From IMG/VR virus record IMGVR_UViG_3300037882_000699, positions 1-27,583 of that record: a DNA stretch of 27,583 nucleotides; one strand, written 5' to 3'. This document shows positions 8,151 through 15,135 of this stretch, piece by piece (position 1 is the stretch's first letter; each line of letters opens with the position of its first letter). The notes beneath the pieces were generated by a model that was given only the letters and a program-made list of their open reading frames with translations, was not told the origin of the DNA and did no database searches. The stretch is from a virus. Position numbers and translations under genes: made by a program.

Positions 8151-8672
8151 TCACTTGTCCAATATTGGGTTTACAAAATCTAGTTTACAGTAACCTACGA
8201 TAGAAGAATTTCCTTTGTCCTTATCCCAGAAAACGTAATTAGGCGACATACTCACAACAATGCCTCCATTTTCTAATAAGACAGCAAACCCCACACAATC
8301 TTTAAGCTCCTTCGGAGGAACATCTTCTTCTGTAGGTACCCAAGGTTTGAAGTGCAACTTGAAAGTATCAGTATAGGGTTCAGCATTATCCCACCAAGCA
8401 TCTTTATTACCATAGTGTAAATCTACTTTGCCCTTGTCTATGGAAGTTAAGAAACTTGTGAAAGCCCCTGCTTCTGTTGTGTCCCACAATTTAACCAAGC
8501 TACCAATATCCTTCTCGCTTACTGTGTAGTTGATTAATGGGTGTTTAGGTATCTCTGGTACTTCGGTATTACTTTCATTACAAACACTCTCCAAAGCTTC
8601 TACAAGAGCTTTTAGCTTATCTGTGTTTGAGTATAAGAGGGTTTGTGCTTTAACCATCAGTTCTGTGTTCAT
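8151..8672 (-). CDS. Hypothetical protein, 173 aa
   Basis: ATG with AGAGGA 6 nt upstream. A helical N-terminus (about residues 1-35) leads to a Trp- and Asp-rich region with W-D-T-T-E-A-G-A-F and D-A-W-W-D-N-A-E-P-Y segments, then a beta-rich end. The middle resembles small phage proteins seen beside nucleotide metabolism genes, but no named family can be assigned. It is coupled to its upstream neighbour by an ATGA overlap (8669-8672). Confidence 0.6.
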   Translation of the reverse strand: MNTELMVKAQTLLYSNTDKLKALVEALESVCNESNTEVPEIPKHPLINYTVSEKDIGSLVKLWDTTEAGAFTSFLTSIDKGKVDLHYGNKDAWWDNAEPYTDTFKLHFKPWVPTEEDVPPKELKDCVGFAVLLENGGIVVSMSPNYVFWDKDKGNSSIVGYCKLDFVNPILDK

Positions 8673-8854
8673 AGGGATTCCTCTAAGTCAATTGGTTTAT
8701 TCATTTCATAATTAAACCCTTGCATAAACCCCATGCCAAGGCTAAATCCAAAAATAAAGTGAGGGTTAACTTCAGTATTGAACAAGATATTAGCAATTAA
8801 GGCTCCAAGTGTGATACCAGAGGTAAATAAAACCCAAATACCAATGTATTTCAT
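8669..8854 (-). CDS. Small membrane protein with two hydrophobic segments
   Basis: 61 residues from the ATG at 8854, where GGAG lies 9 nt upstream. The in-frame ATG at 8860 is only 3 nt from the GGAG and is less likely. Hydrophobic segments at about residues 3-26 (I-G-I-W-V-L-F-T-S-G-I-T-L-G-A-L-I-A) and 32-48 (F-I-F-G-F-S-L-G-M-G-F-M) suggest a two-pass inner-membrane protein. The C-terminus is short and acidic. Function unknown; candidates include superinfection exclusion or a membrane anchor. Confidence 0.6.
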   Translation of the reverse strand: MKYIGIWVLFTSGITLGALIANILFNTEVNPHFIFGFSLGMGFMQGFNYEMNKPIDLEESL

Positions 8855-8860
8855 AATCAT

Positions 8861-9298
8861 TTACTCCAAAGTTGTTTGTGTATGTGTATTGTAGCAAGGT
8901 GGTCGTAGTTGTGCAAGAGGTTTATTTCGATTAGTAAACTTAGCATTAATTGGCATTCTATCAGCTATCCTAGCTCTGTTCAAAGCTAGAGCTTCTTCAG
9001 TAACAACATAGTCTCTGTAAAGCCTCTCAGGAACGCTCTCAGGCCACATAAAGGTAACATTGAAGCATCTATATAGGCATTCGTTGTAAAGCTCCATATA
9101 ACGACTGTGTAGCCATTTAAGCCTAGTATAAAAGAACTTCACATGACCAGTGCCAAGAGTGTACTCCTTTGGATATTTACCGTCAAGTATTGCTTTACCT
9201 GAGTTGATAGTGTTAGGGATGCGAACAAGCTCACGGTGCTCTGCGAGTAAATGGGAATTGCAAAGTTCTTCTACAGGGACAACGTTAATGCGCGTGAT
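8861..9298 (-). CDS. denV: T4 endonuclease V (DenV)-like pyrimidine-dimer DNA glycosylase/AP lyase, likely AUC start
   Basis: 145 residues if translation starts at the ATC codon at 9298-9296. From there the protein reads M-T-R-I-N and matches T4 endonuclease V in register: T2 (catalytic N-terminal amine), R3, H16, R22, E23 (catalytic Glu) and R26, then a G-x-G-H-V-x-F-F-Y motif, E-L-x-x-E-C-L-x-R-x-F-N and a R-x-D-Y segment. T4 EndoV is 138 aa. The enzyme cuts the glycosidic bond of cyclobutane pyrimidine dimers through a Schiff base at T2. GGAGG at 9305-9309 is 6 nt before the ATC. The nearest in-frame ATG/TTG (9343, 9382) would add 15 or 28 residues before T2 and block the catalytic amine. 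Confidence 0.85.
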   Translation of the reverse strand: MTRINVVPVEELCNSHLLAEHRELVRIPNTINSGKAILDGKYPKEYTLGTGHVKFFYTRLKWLHSRYMELYNECLYRCFNVTFMWPESVPERLYRDYVVTEEALALNRARIADRMPINAKFTNRNKPLAQLRPPCYNTHTQTTLE

Positions 9299-9415
9299 GA
9301 TACACCTCCAAGATTTATAGACAACAAAAAAGCCAGCCCTCATTACAAGGATTAGCTTAATCGTTTTGTTACTTAAGGTCAAACACTATTTATAATTGTT
9401 TACATATTGGAACAT

Positions 9416-9449
9416 TTACGGTAATCCCTGCAAGTGATATTTGCCGTAA
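9416..9449. repeat. Inverted repeat TTACGG-N22-CCGTAA between nrdA and the DenV gene
   Basis: Six-base perfect arms at 9416-9421 and 9444-9449, 22 nt apart, in the 168-nt non-coding stretch between the NrdA stop and the DenV start. There is no T run on either strand, so it is not a convincing terminator. It could be an operator or an mRNA hairpin at the end of the RNR transcript. About 35 nt further along on the - strand, TTGACC at 9382-9377 followed 17 nt later by TAAGCT (9359-9354) is a possible weak promoter for the DenV operon. Confidence 0.35.
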
Positions 9450-9466
9450 GGTTGGTTGTTGGTAAG

Positions 9467-11164
9467 CTACTGACAAGCGGTACATTCGTTCTTATCATTA
9501 CTTGCTTGGATACCAGCCATTGAGTAGACGTAGTATAAAGCTAAAATGTTAGGGTCTAAGAATGCTTGCTTATGAACAGAGTTCACATAACTTTCTTTCT
9601 CCCCCGCAGCAAAGAACAAGTTCAGAGATGCCCATTGATCTAGGTAATTGCCACGAGTAGAAGCAAGCCGTAAGATAACGTGTTGGTTAATCTCAAAAGC
9701 AGTTTTAAACACAGCCTTCTCTTCGTCACTCAGCCAACTTACACCTTGTACACTACCCATTGCATCTCTAACTTCTTCCACATGCTTCTGAGTATAAACC
9801 CCTTTTTCTTTCATTAGCTTCAGTAAATAAGGATTTACTCGGTCAATCTCACCACCAGCACTACGTTGAGTGTAAACCATAGCTGTATCTGGATTAATAC
9901 CTTCACTAACACCACCCATAATCAATGCGGTAGACTTAGTGGGGGCTACAGCTAAGCAGTGAGAATTGGCACGACCATAGCCTTTCAACCACTCTGGTTC
10001 ACCATACACAGAAGCAATCCACTCAGAAGCTCTTATTGACTCTTTCTGCATTGTGGAGAACACTTCTGTATTCCACATGTGGGCTTCAAGAGATTCAAAA
10101 GGTATCATCTTAGATTGTAAGTAGCTCCCAAAGCCACAAACACCTAAACCTAATGCACGACCTTTCTTAGTTGCAGCTACAGCTTTCTCCAAGCCTTTAA
10201 TATTCTTTGCACGTTCAATGAACTCTTGGCACACACAGTCTAAGAACACAGTGGCTTCAAATATAGCATCTGTATCTTTAAACTCATCCCAATGAACTAA
10301 GTTCATACTGGCGAGGACACATGTGTACGTGTATTCACTGCTTGAGTGTAAGATAATCTCGGAGCACAATTGACTAGCTTTAATATCTAAGTTTTGATCT
10401 ACGTACCACTTAGGACGTTTAGCGTTAGCTTTATCTTGGAAGAAGTAGTAACCCTTGCCTGAAACGAGCTTAGTCTTCAATGCTTTCGCATAACGTCTAA
10501 GAGCCTCTGGTTCACGATTCTCAAGCTTCTCCACAAACTCATTACTAATACACCAACCAATATTATTCCCGTCTGGCTGCTGTTCTAAGTAGGTACAGAC
10601 CTCATCAAAGTCTCCGTGACCTATTGGTAAATAACCTGCCCAACTGCCGCGTCTTGCTGTACCTTGTGCCACATACTCCATATCTTTCTGGAATCCCTCA
10701 ATCACAGGCAAAACCCCTGTTGAAGTTCCTCCTGTTGAGATTGGGGTGCCCCGACAACGAATATCCCCCAAATACCCTGCTGTACCAAAACCCATCTTTG
10801 TAAGCATCGCTGTCTCACGCTTTGCTTCGTAGATGTCATTGATACTGTCACCAATGTACGAACCAGCACATGACACTGGTAAACCACGAGCAGTCCCTGT
10901 GTTAGCTAAGATGGGAGTGGAGGGCGATAACCACCCCTTCCACATTAGATCAAAGAACTTCTTACCCCAAACTTCAGGGTCTGGTGTGTGAGCTGCCAGT
11001 GTCTTAGCGATACGTGTATATTGTTGTCTAGGTGTATCGGCTTGATACAAGTATTTATTCTTGAACAACTGCCAACCACCTGTACTCCAAAACTCAGGCA
11101 TCTCGCCTTCAGCTTGTAACTTCTTTCTTTCTTCACTCAATTTATCATAAGTACCACTAGACAT
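9467..11164 (-). CDS. nrdA: Class I ribonucleotide reductase large (alpha) subunit
   Basis: 565 residues, ATG with AGGAGAG upstream. It reduces ribonucleotides to deoxyribonucleotides with NrdB. Mapped by motif to E. coli NrdA: C99 (C225), C267 (C439, thiyl radical), E269 (E441), C282 (C462), Y544-Y545 (Y730-Y731 radical relay) and a C-terminal C-x-x-C at 561/564. The residue matching N437 is Gln (Q265-L-C-S-E269). The N-terminal ATP-cone of the 761-aa E. coli enzyme is absent, so overall dATP feedback inhibition is probably lost, as in many phage RNRs. The gene follows glutaredoxin and nrdB in one operon with an 8-nt gap after nrdB. Confidence 0.95.
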   Translation of the reverse strand: MSSGTYDKLSEERKKLQAEGEMPEFWSTGGWQLFKNKYLYQADTPRQQYTRIAKTLAAHTPDPEVWGKKFFDLMWKGWLSPSTPILANTGTARGLPVSCAGSYIGDSINDIYEAKRETAMLTKMGFGTAGYLGDIRCRGTPISTGGTSTGVLPVIEGFQKDMEYVAQGTARRGSWAGYLPIGHGDFDEVCTYLEQQPDGNNIGWCISNEFVEKLENREPEALRRYAKALKTKLVSGKGYYFFQDKANAKRPKWYVDQNLDIKASQLCSEIILHSSSEYTYTCVLASMNLVHWDEFKDTDAIFEATVFLDCVCQEFIERAKNIKGLEKAVAATKKGRALGLGVCGFGSYLQSKMIPFESLEAHMWNTEVFSTMQKESIRASEWIASVYGEPEWLKGYGRANSHCLAVAPTKSTALIMGGVSEGINPDTAMVYTQRSAGGEIDRVNPYLLKLMKEKGVYTQKHVEEVRDAMGSVQGVSWLSDEEKAVFKTAFEINQHVILRLASTRGNYLDQWASLNLFFAAGEKESYVNSVHKQAFLDPNILALYYVYSMAGIQASNDKNECTACQ

Positions 11165-11172
11165 ATTCTCTC

Positions 11173-12156
11173 CTAAAAACTAAAGCCATGTGTATCCCAA
11201 TCACGAGTGTATTGATTACCTTGTGAGTTGAAGAAGTCCTGCATTTGGTAGCCGTTGATTCCTTTGTAGAACCAATCTTGTATCGGATTGTACTCTACTT
11301 TAAACAGGTTCTTGTACCCAAGGTTACGTAAACACAAGTTGATACGGGACTGTGCAAAATGCTCTAATTGTGTGTCAGTAATCCCATCAATCTTACCTTT
11401 AGAGAATATTTTAGCAATGATTAACTTCTCATGCTCAAATACAATCTGTGCTGCCTCATAAATATCTTTCTCTAAAGATTCCACTTCTTCGATTGATATT
11501 AAGTTAGCTTGCTGCTTCTCTTGGAGTAATGTTCGGAATAACCAAGCTGCTGCTTCTGAGTGCAATGCTTCATCTCTGGCACTAAAGTTAATCCCACTTA
11601 CTACATTCACTAGCTTATTCTTACCTTGACTCTGAAAGTGTTTCAAGTAAGCGAAACTTGAGTAAAGTACAGCCCCCTCTCCAAAGGTAAAACAACCTAA
11701 TGCACGCAAGTCATCTTTCTTCAGTGTATTCTGTAGGAAGTCAATACGTTCTTTCAGTTCAGGGTCTTCTAAATACTCATTATAAAAATCATTGGTAGCT
11801 AACCCCAACTCCTCATTCAACTTAGCATAGAATTTACCATGCACTTGTAACTCCATTGCCCCAAACAAAGCAGCCATTGGTTGTATATCAGCAGGACGTG
11901 GGAACTTTTTAAACACAAAGTTAATCCAGAACTCATCTCCAATAATCTGTTCATACTTAGTAAACAACTTCAATACAGTGATAGTCCCATGACGTTCTGA
12001 TTCAGACATGTTGACAAGAATGTCTTGTTTATCTTTATGAACCTTAACCTCATTGTGAGGCCAGAAGACAGAAGCTTGGTCGTCTGCAAACTTTACTGCT
12101 TCTGGATAATCCACTGTGAATTCATGTTTCTTGGTTTGACATCTAACCTTACTCAT
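11173..12156 (-). CDS. nrdB: Class I ribonucleotide reductase small (beta) subunit
   Basis: 327 residues from the ATG at 12156, which shares one base with the glutaredoxin stop (TGATG) and follows GGAGG. Ferritin-like radical-generating subunit. Probable metal ligands are E69 (in the place of E. coli D84), E102, H106, E160 (F-G-E-G), E196 and H199 (R-D-E-A-L-H). Tyr110 lies four residues after H106, as Y122 does after H118. The E102 to H106 spacing is four residues, where E. coli has three (E115-T-I-H118). The region F-Q-S-Q-G-K-N-K-L resembles other phage beta subunits. The C-terminus D-W-D-T-H-G-F-S-F would dock on NrdA. Confidence 0.93.
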   Translation of the reverse strand: MSKVRCQTKKHEFTVDYPEAVKFADDQASVFWPHNEVKVHKDKQDILVNMSESERHGTITVLKLFTKYEQIIGDEFWINFVFKKFPRPADIQPMAALFGAMELQVHGKFYAKLNEELGLATNDFYNEYLEDPELKERIDFLQNTLKKDDLRALGCFTFGEGAVLYSSFAYLKHFQSQGKNKLVNVVSGINFSARDEALHSEAAAWLFRTLLQEKQQANLISIEEVESLEKDIYEAAQIVFEHEKLIIAKIFSKGKIDGITDTQLEHFAQSRINLCLRNLGYKNLFKVEYNPIQDWFYKGINGYQMQDFFNSQGNQYTRDWDTHGFSF

Positions 12157-12398
12157 CAAACCTCCGACTCAATATAAAAGATAATTTCTTTAACTGTTTC
12201 CACCTTACTGCCAATGTACTTTAAGCCTCCGATGGTAGTTACTGGAATACTCTTAATGCCAAGTTCTTTAGCCTTAGTCATACCTTCAGGGGTATCAATA
12301 TCTACTTCTGTAAATTCAATACCAGCTCCACTTAGTGCAGCCTTAAATGTTTTACAACCAGCGCACCAAGGGGTTGAATAAACAACTACTTCCTTCAT
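12156..12398 (-). CDS. Glutaredoxin/NrdH-like redoxin
   Basis: 80 residues, ATG, coupled to its upstream neighbour by an ATGA overlap. Thioredoxin fold of glutaredoxin size: beta strand V-V-V-Y-S-T-P-W-C-A-G-C (redox pair C12-x-x-C15), E-V-D-I-D-T-P-E after the first helix, and the cis-Pro motif S-I-P-V. It would recycle the C-terminal thiols of the phage ribonucleotide reductase, whose subunit genes follow directly. The CAGC active site is not the CPYC of classical glutaredoxins, so whether glutathione or thioredoxin reductase reduces it cannot be told. Confidence 0.88.
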   Translation of the reverse strand: MKEVVVYSTPWCAGCKTFKAALSGAGIEFTEVDIDTPEGMTKAKELGIKSIPVTTIGGLKYIGSKVETVKEIIFYIESEV

Positions 12399-12850
12399 AC
12401 ATCACCCTCATCATAAACTTCCACACTACATTCACTATCTTCTGTGAAGTCTTTCTTCTTGTTAGCTGCGTTACGTGGGTCTAAGGCAGACAAGGCATCA
12501 CGTAATGACTTGTCCTTAGTAAACAGTTTAGCCTCAAGACTTGCGATACCTGAAAGCAAATGTTCCTTATCGGTACGTTCAGTGTACTCAATACGAAAGC
12601 CTGTGTATGGGATATTACTTGTACGTGGTCGATGAGTGCAGAATCTAATCTGATAAGGCTTACTAATATCTGCACCATACCCCCAAAGGATACGTTCTAA
12701 CTCTTGTTTGTTCTGTGTCTCTTTACAACTTTGAAACCCCACTACACCTTCGAGGTCTTTGAAGGAGAGGTAGTTCTTTGGGTCTTCAATATTCTCTTCA
12801 AATAAGTCTTCTTTGTTTTCTACACCAAATAATGATACTACATTACTCAT
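12395..12850 (-). CDS. Hypothetical protein, 151 aa, in the RNR operon
   Basis: ATG preceded by AAGGGG 6 nt upstream. The N-terminus is acidic, followed by a compact domain with F-Q-S-C-K-E-T-Q, W-G-Y-G-A-D-I-S-K-P-Y and F-C-T-H-R-P-R-T motifs. The C-terminus is Lys/Glu/Asp rich and probably disordered. It overlaps the glutaredoxin start by 4 nt, so it is translated with the RNR genes. No family is recognised; a nucleotide-metabolism role is only suggested by position. Confidence 0.6.
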   Translation of the reverse strand: MSNVVSLFGVENKEDLFEENIEDPKNYLSFKDLEGVVGFQSCKETQNKQELERILWGYGADISKPYQIRFCTHRPRTSNIPYTGFRIEYTERTDKEHLLSGIASLEAKLFTKDKSLRDALSALDPRNAANKKKDFTEDSECSVEVYDEGDV

Positions 12851-12853
12851 TAA

Positions 12854-13024
12854 CTACCCCTTAGTCTCTTTCAATTTTATAAACTCAACAAGAACGCTGA
12901 GCAATCTATAGGCGTCCCCTACATCAGTTACCCAAACCGATTCGTAATGTGGGTAGCTCGTGTCTTCTGCAATAGACAGGAAATGGCCACCATTTTTAAA
13001 CTCTCTGATTTTGAATTCACACAT
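12854..13024 (-). CDS. Small hypothetical protein, 56 aa
   Basis: An open frame fills the whole gap between thyA and the 151-aa gene. ATG at 13024-13022 is 2 nt after the thyA stop and the TAG is at 12856-12854, so the gene also ends 3 nt before the next start. The protein begins M-C-E-F-K-I-R-E-F-K-N-G-G-H-F, and its C-terminal part (D-A-Y-R-L-L-S-V-L-V-E-F-I-K-L) looks like an amphipathic helix. The ribosome site is weak (GGCGGT), so coupling to thyA translation is likely. Function unknown. Confidence 0.65.
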   Translation of the reverse strand: MCEFKIREFKNGGHFLSIAEDTSYPHYESVWVTDVGDAYRLLSVLVEFIKLKETKG

Positions 13025-13026
13025 AA

Positions 13027-13908
13027 TTATACCGCCATAGGTGGACGTTCATTGGTAAACCCCTTAGTGTTAATTTCTAACCAAACTACTTCAAAATCTT
13101 CCCACTCTAAGCTTAGTAGATCTTCAAGAGTATTTAACTCTTTCTTGATAATAACTTCACCTTGTTTACCTAAATCTCTTTTAACCAATTCTTTTGCATA
13201 TTCAACCTGATTATTGTAAATATGTACATGAGATAAGTCAGCAGATAGTATGCCAAGCTTATACCCGAACATCTTACACAAACATAGTTGTAGTAGACGA
13301 TACTGCTGTACAGCAAATGAATAGCCAAACACACTATCTAAACTACGATTACGAAGTTTGAAGTGTAGGTATTCTCCAATCACAACAACTTGAAAGTTAA
13401 ACCAGCAAGGAGTTAATGGCATATACTTCTGTTCAACTGGATTCCATAAGTCAACCATCAGTCTACGAGAACATGGATCAGTCCTTAAACACTCAAGTAA
13501 GTTGCTTAGTTGATCTACTGAATCTTCTGCTGTCCAATTACCAGCACGTCTAAATTGTGTGCTGTAAGCTGATCCAATATTACCCTCAGGCAAATCAAGC
13601 CCACGTTTATCTAAGAATTCTCTCGCTGTATGGGCTTTCCAGAAGTTAACACCCTTAGCTTCAAGCTTCTTAGTATCTGTTTCTCCCCGTAAGAAGAACC
13701 ACAACTCCTCAAAAGCCATTCTTAAGCTTGCTGGCTTAACTGTAGAGAAGCAACCAAACCCATCTTCAGGATAAATTACCTTAGCATCAAACATTGATAT
13801 AGTGCCAACACCAGTACGGTCTGTTTGTGGTGTACCTAAATCTAACACATCTTGAATTAAATCCAAGTATCCACGTTCCCCATAGTATACATCGCAGCTA
13901 AATGTCAA
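13027..13908 (-). CDS. thyA: ThyA-family thymidylate synthase or related dNMP (hydroxy)methylase
   Basis: 293 residues, TTG start with GGGGG 6 nt upstream; overlaps the MazG-like gene by 4 nt. ThyA landmarks are present: D-R-T-G-V-G-T (R31), E68, W90, nucleophile C168 in T-P-C-W, S-R-R (R148-R149), R-S-L-D (D191), H229-x-Y231 and the terminal P-P-M-A-V. Two key positions differ from E. coli: the Asn that reads uracil O4/N3 (N177) is A199, and H147 after the nucleophile is W169. The fold and methylene-transfer chemistry are therefore likely, but dUMP specificity is not assured. dCMP or dUMP hydroxymethylases are homologues that differ at the same position. Confidence 0.88.
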   Translation of the reverse strand: MTFSCDVYYGERGYLDLIQDVLDLGTPQTDRTGVGTISMFDAKVIYPEDGFGCFSTVKPASLRMAFEELWFFLRGETDTKKLEAKGVNFWKAHTAREFLDKRGLDLPEGNIGSAYSTQFRRAGNWTAEDSVDQLSNLLECLRTDPCSRRLMVDLWNPVEQKYMPLTPCWFNFQVVVIGEYLHFKLRNRSLDSVFGYSFAVQQYRLLQLCLCKMFGYKLGILSADLSHVHIYNNQVEYAKELVKRDLGKQGEVIIKKELNTLEDLLSLEWEDFEVVWLEINTKGFTNERPPMAV

Positions 13909-14405
13909 AGATCACCCCCAAATTCAGTTGGTACAAATTCGTCTAAACTAACCTTTGGGAAACCAACCCACTTACTAACTTTATCGGTATCCCTACGTTT
14001 AAGACAGTAATAGGTTTCACCATCGTAGCAATTACTATCTACATAATAAGGGTTCTTCCACGGTGGTACCCCGCTAATATTGTGTTCCTCCCACCAACCA
14101 TCTGCTAGGACTTCACTTGTGGTGTATTTCAAGCTATTATTTTCTGCTACCGATTCACGAGCTGCCAGTAAATTACATCCAACTCGTTCTAGTAATGATT
14201 GGAGCTGGATAAGATAAACCTCAATATCAACAACATCATCCAACACACCTTGTACATATTGGAGTTGGTAACTTTCCTTGAGTTCATCAACCTCTTCTTG
14301 AAGTAATGGGATTAACTTTCCAATCTCTTCAAAGAATGTCTCCTTAGAGTCAATATCACGGTAGTTACCTGTTGCTTGTAGAAACTTAACTATCTCTGAT
14401 TTCAT
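13905..14405 (-). CDS. MazG-like NTP pyrophosphohydrolase
   Basis: 166 residues, ATG with GGAGGG upstream. The N-terminal helical part carries the all-alpha NTP-PPase pattern: L-L-Q-E-E-V-D-E-L (E38, E41) and L-D-D-V-V-D (D57, D60) on consecutive helices, the Mg-binding acidic quartet of MazG/dUTPase-2-like enzymes. The second half (about 95-166) is an unrecognised Tyr/Trp-rich extension. The gene precedes thyA with an ATGA-type overlap, so a dNTP pool-cleaning function such as making dUMP or removing unwanted dNTPs is inferred. The substrate is unknown. Confidence 0.7.
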   Translation of the reverse strand: MKSEIVKFLQATGNYRDIDSKETFFEEIGKLIPLLQEEVDELKESYQLQYVQGVLDDVVDIEVYLIQLQSLLERVGCNLLAARESVAENNSLKYTTSEVLADGWWEEHNISGVPPWKNPYYVDSNCYDGETYYCLKRRDTDKVSKWVGFPKVSLDEFVPTEFGGDL

Positions 14406-14626
14406 TTACCCTCCAATAATACTTCCAACATGTCACCAATACGAGTTTGGTTAATCAAAATCAACTTCAACTGACCAATAGCCCCGCTCACTAAACCTAA
14501 TGTACCAAGCATTACTGCCAACACAGGGTTACCAAATACAGAAGTAATACTGGCAATAATTAGCATACTCCAGAAGCAAAGATTGAACCCTTGGTACTGT
14601 GTTTCCAAATCAATATTCTTAAACAC
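14402..14626 (-). CDS. Small membrane protein with two transmembrane segments
   Basis: 74 residues, GTG start at 14626 with GGGGG 5 nt upstream; overlaps the preceding gene by 8 nt and the next by 4 nt. Hydrophobic segments at about residues 15-31 (L-C-F-W-S-M-L-I-I-A-S-I-T-S-V-F) and 34-53 (V-L-A-V-M-L-G-T-L-G-L-V-S-G-A-I-G) suggest a hairpin in the inner membrane. The C-terminus is amphipathic. Its position between nucleotide genes gives no clear hint of function. Confidence 0.6.
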   Translation of the reverse strand: MFKNIDLETQYQGFNLCFWSMLIIASITSVFGNPVLAVMLGTLGLVSGAIGQLKLILINQTRIGDMLEVLLEGK

Positions 14627-14897
14627 TGTATCCCCCTATCAGTATTGATATTAACGTAAGTTCAACAGACAGCTCCCTAAATTTACGCAGGATGAAACCT
14701 TCGAGGGCTTCATATTCTTCGTGAACCTCTAACCACTCACGTCCATCTGACTCTGAATCCCACAAACGAATGCCTGCAAACTCAATACTCTCCACGGAAC
14801 CATTAGATGTGTAGGTAAACTCTAACAGACTTTCCTCATAGCCACTGTCGTACAATTTTATGTTGAGTTTTTCAACTAAATCAAGTGCTTCACTCAT
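14619..14897 (-). CDS. Hypothetical acidic protein, 92 aa
   Basis: ATG start; overlaps the upstream gene by 8 nt. Acidic (many Glu), with an E-F-A-G-I-R-L-W-D-S-E-S-D-G-R-E-W-L centre and a hydrophobic C-terminus (L-T-L-I-S-I-L-I-G-G-Y). No family is recognised. It belongs to the tightly overlapped operon that leads to thyA. Confidence 0.55.
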   Translation of the reverse strand: MSEALDLVEKLNIKLYDSGYEESLLEFTYTSNGSVESIEFAGIRLWDSESDGREWLEVHEEYEALEGFILRKFRELSVELTLISILIGGYSV

Positions 14898-15135
14898 CGC
14901 TATCTCCTAATATCTCTAAGCTAACTTTAACTCCGTCTGTGGACAATACAACATCCACATCTGAAGCCATCCTATAAATATCTGGCGACACATCTAAGTG
15001 CTTAACACCAGAAGCCATCATAACTGCTGCTACATCTCTTGTCAAACTTGCTATGTCTGGGTAGTTCTCTGAGACAGCTTCTAACACCTCAGAAAGTTTA
15101 CCACGTAGTTCTGTGTTAGTTCTTGTTAGTGCCAT
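14890..15135 (-). CDS. Hypothetical protein, 81 aa
   Basis: ATG with AGGT 7 nt upstream; overlaps the upstream gene by 20 nt and the next by 8 nt. The N-terminus is helical with L-R-G-K-L-S-E-V-L-E-A-V-S, followed by small beta elements (V-D-V-V-L-S-T-D-G-V-K-V-S-L-E-I). No motif is recognised. Confidence 0.55.
   Translation of the reverse strand: MALTRTNTELRGKLSEVLEAVSENYPDIASLTRDVAAVMMASGVKHLDVSPDIYRMASDVDVVLSTDGVKVSLEILGDSDE

Noticed and set aside
9299-9382. N-terminal extension of the DenV protein from TTG 9382 or ATG 9343
   Set aside because: It would bury the catalytic Thr, has no ribosome site in front, and includes the GGAGG that serves the ATC start.
9416-9449. Inverted repeat as a terminator of the RNR operon
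   Set aside because: Only six paired bases with a 22-nt loop and no T tract on either strand; kept only as a repeat.
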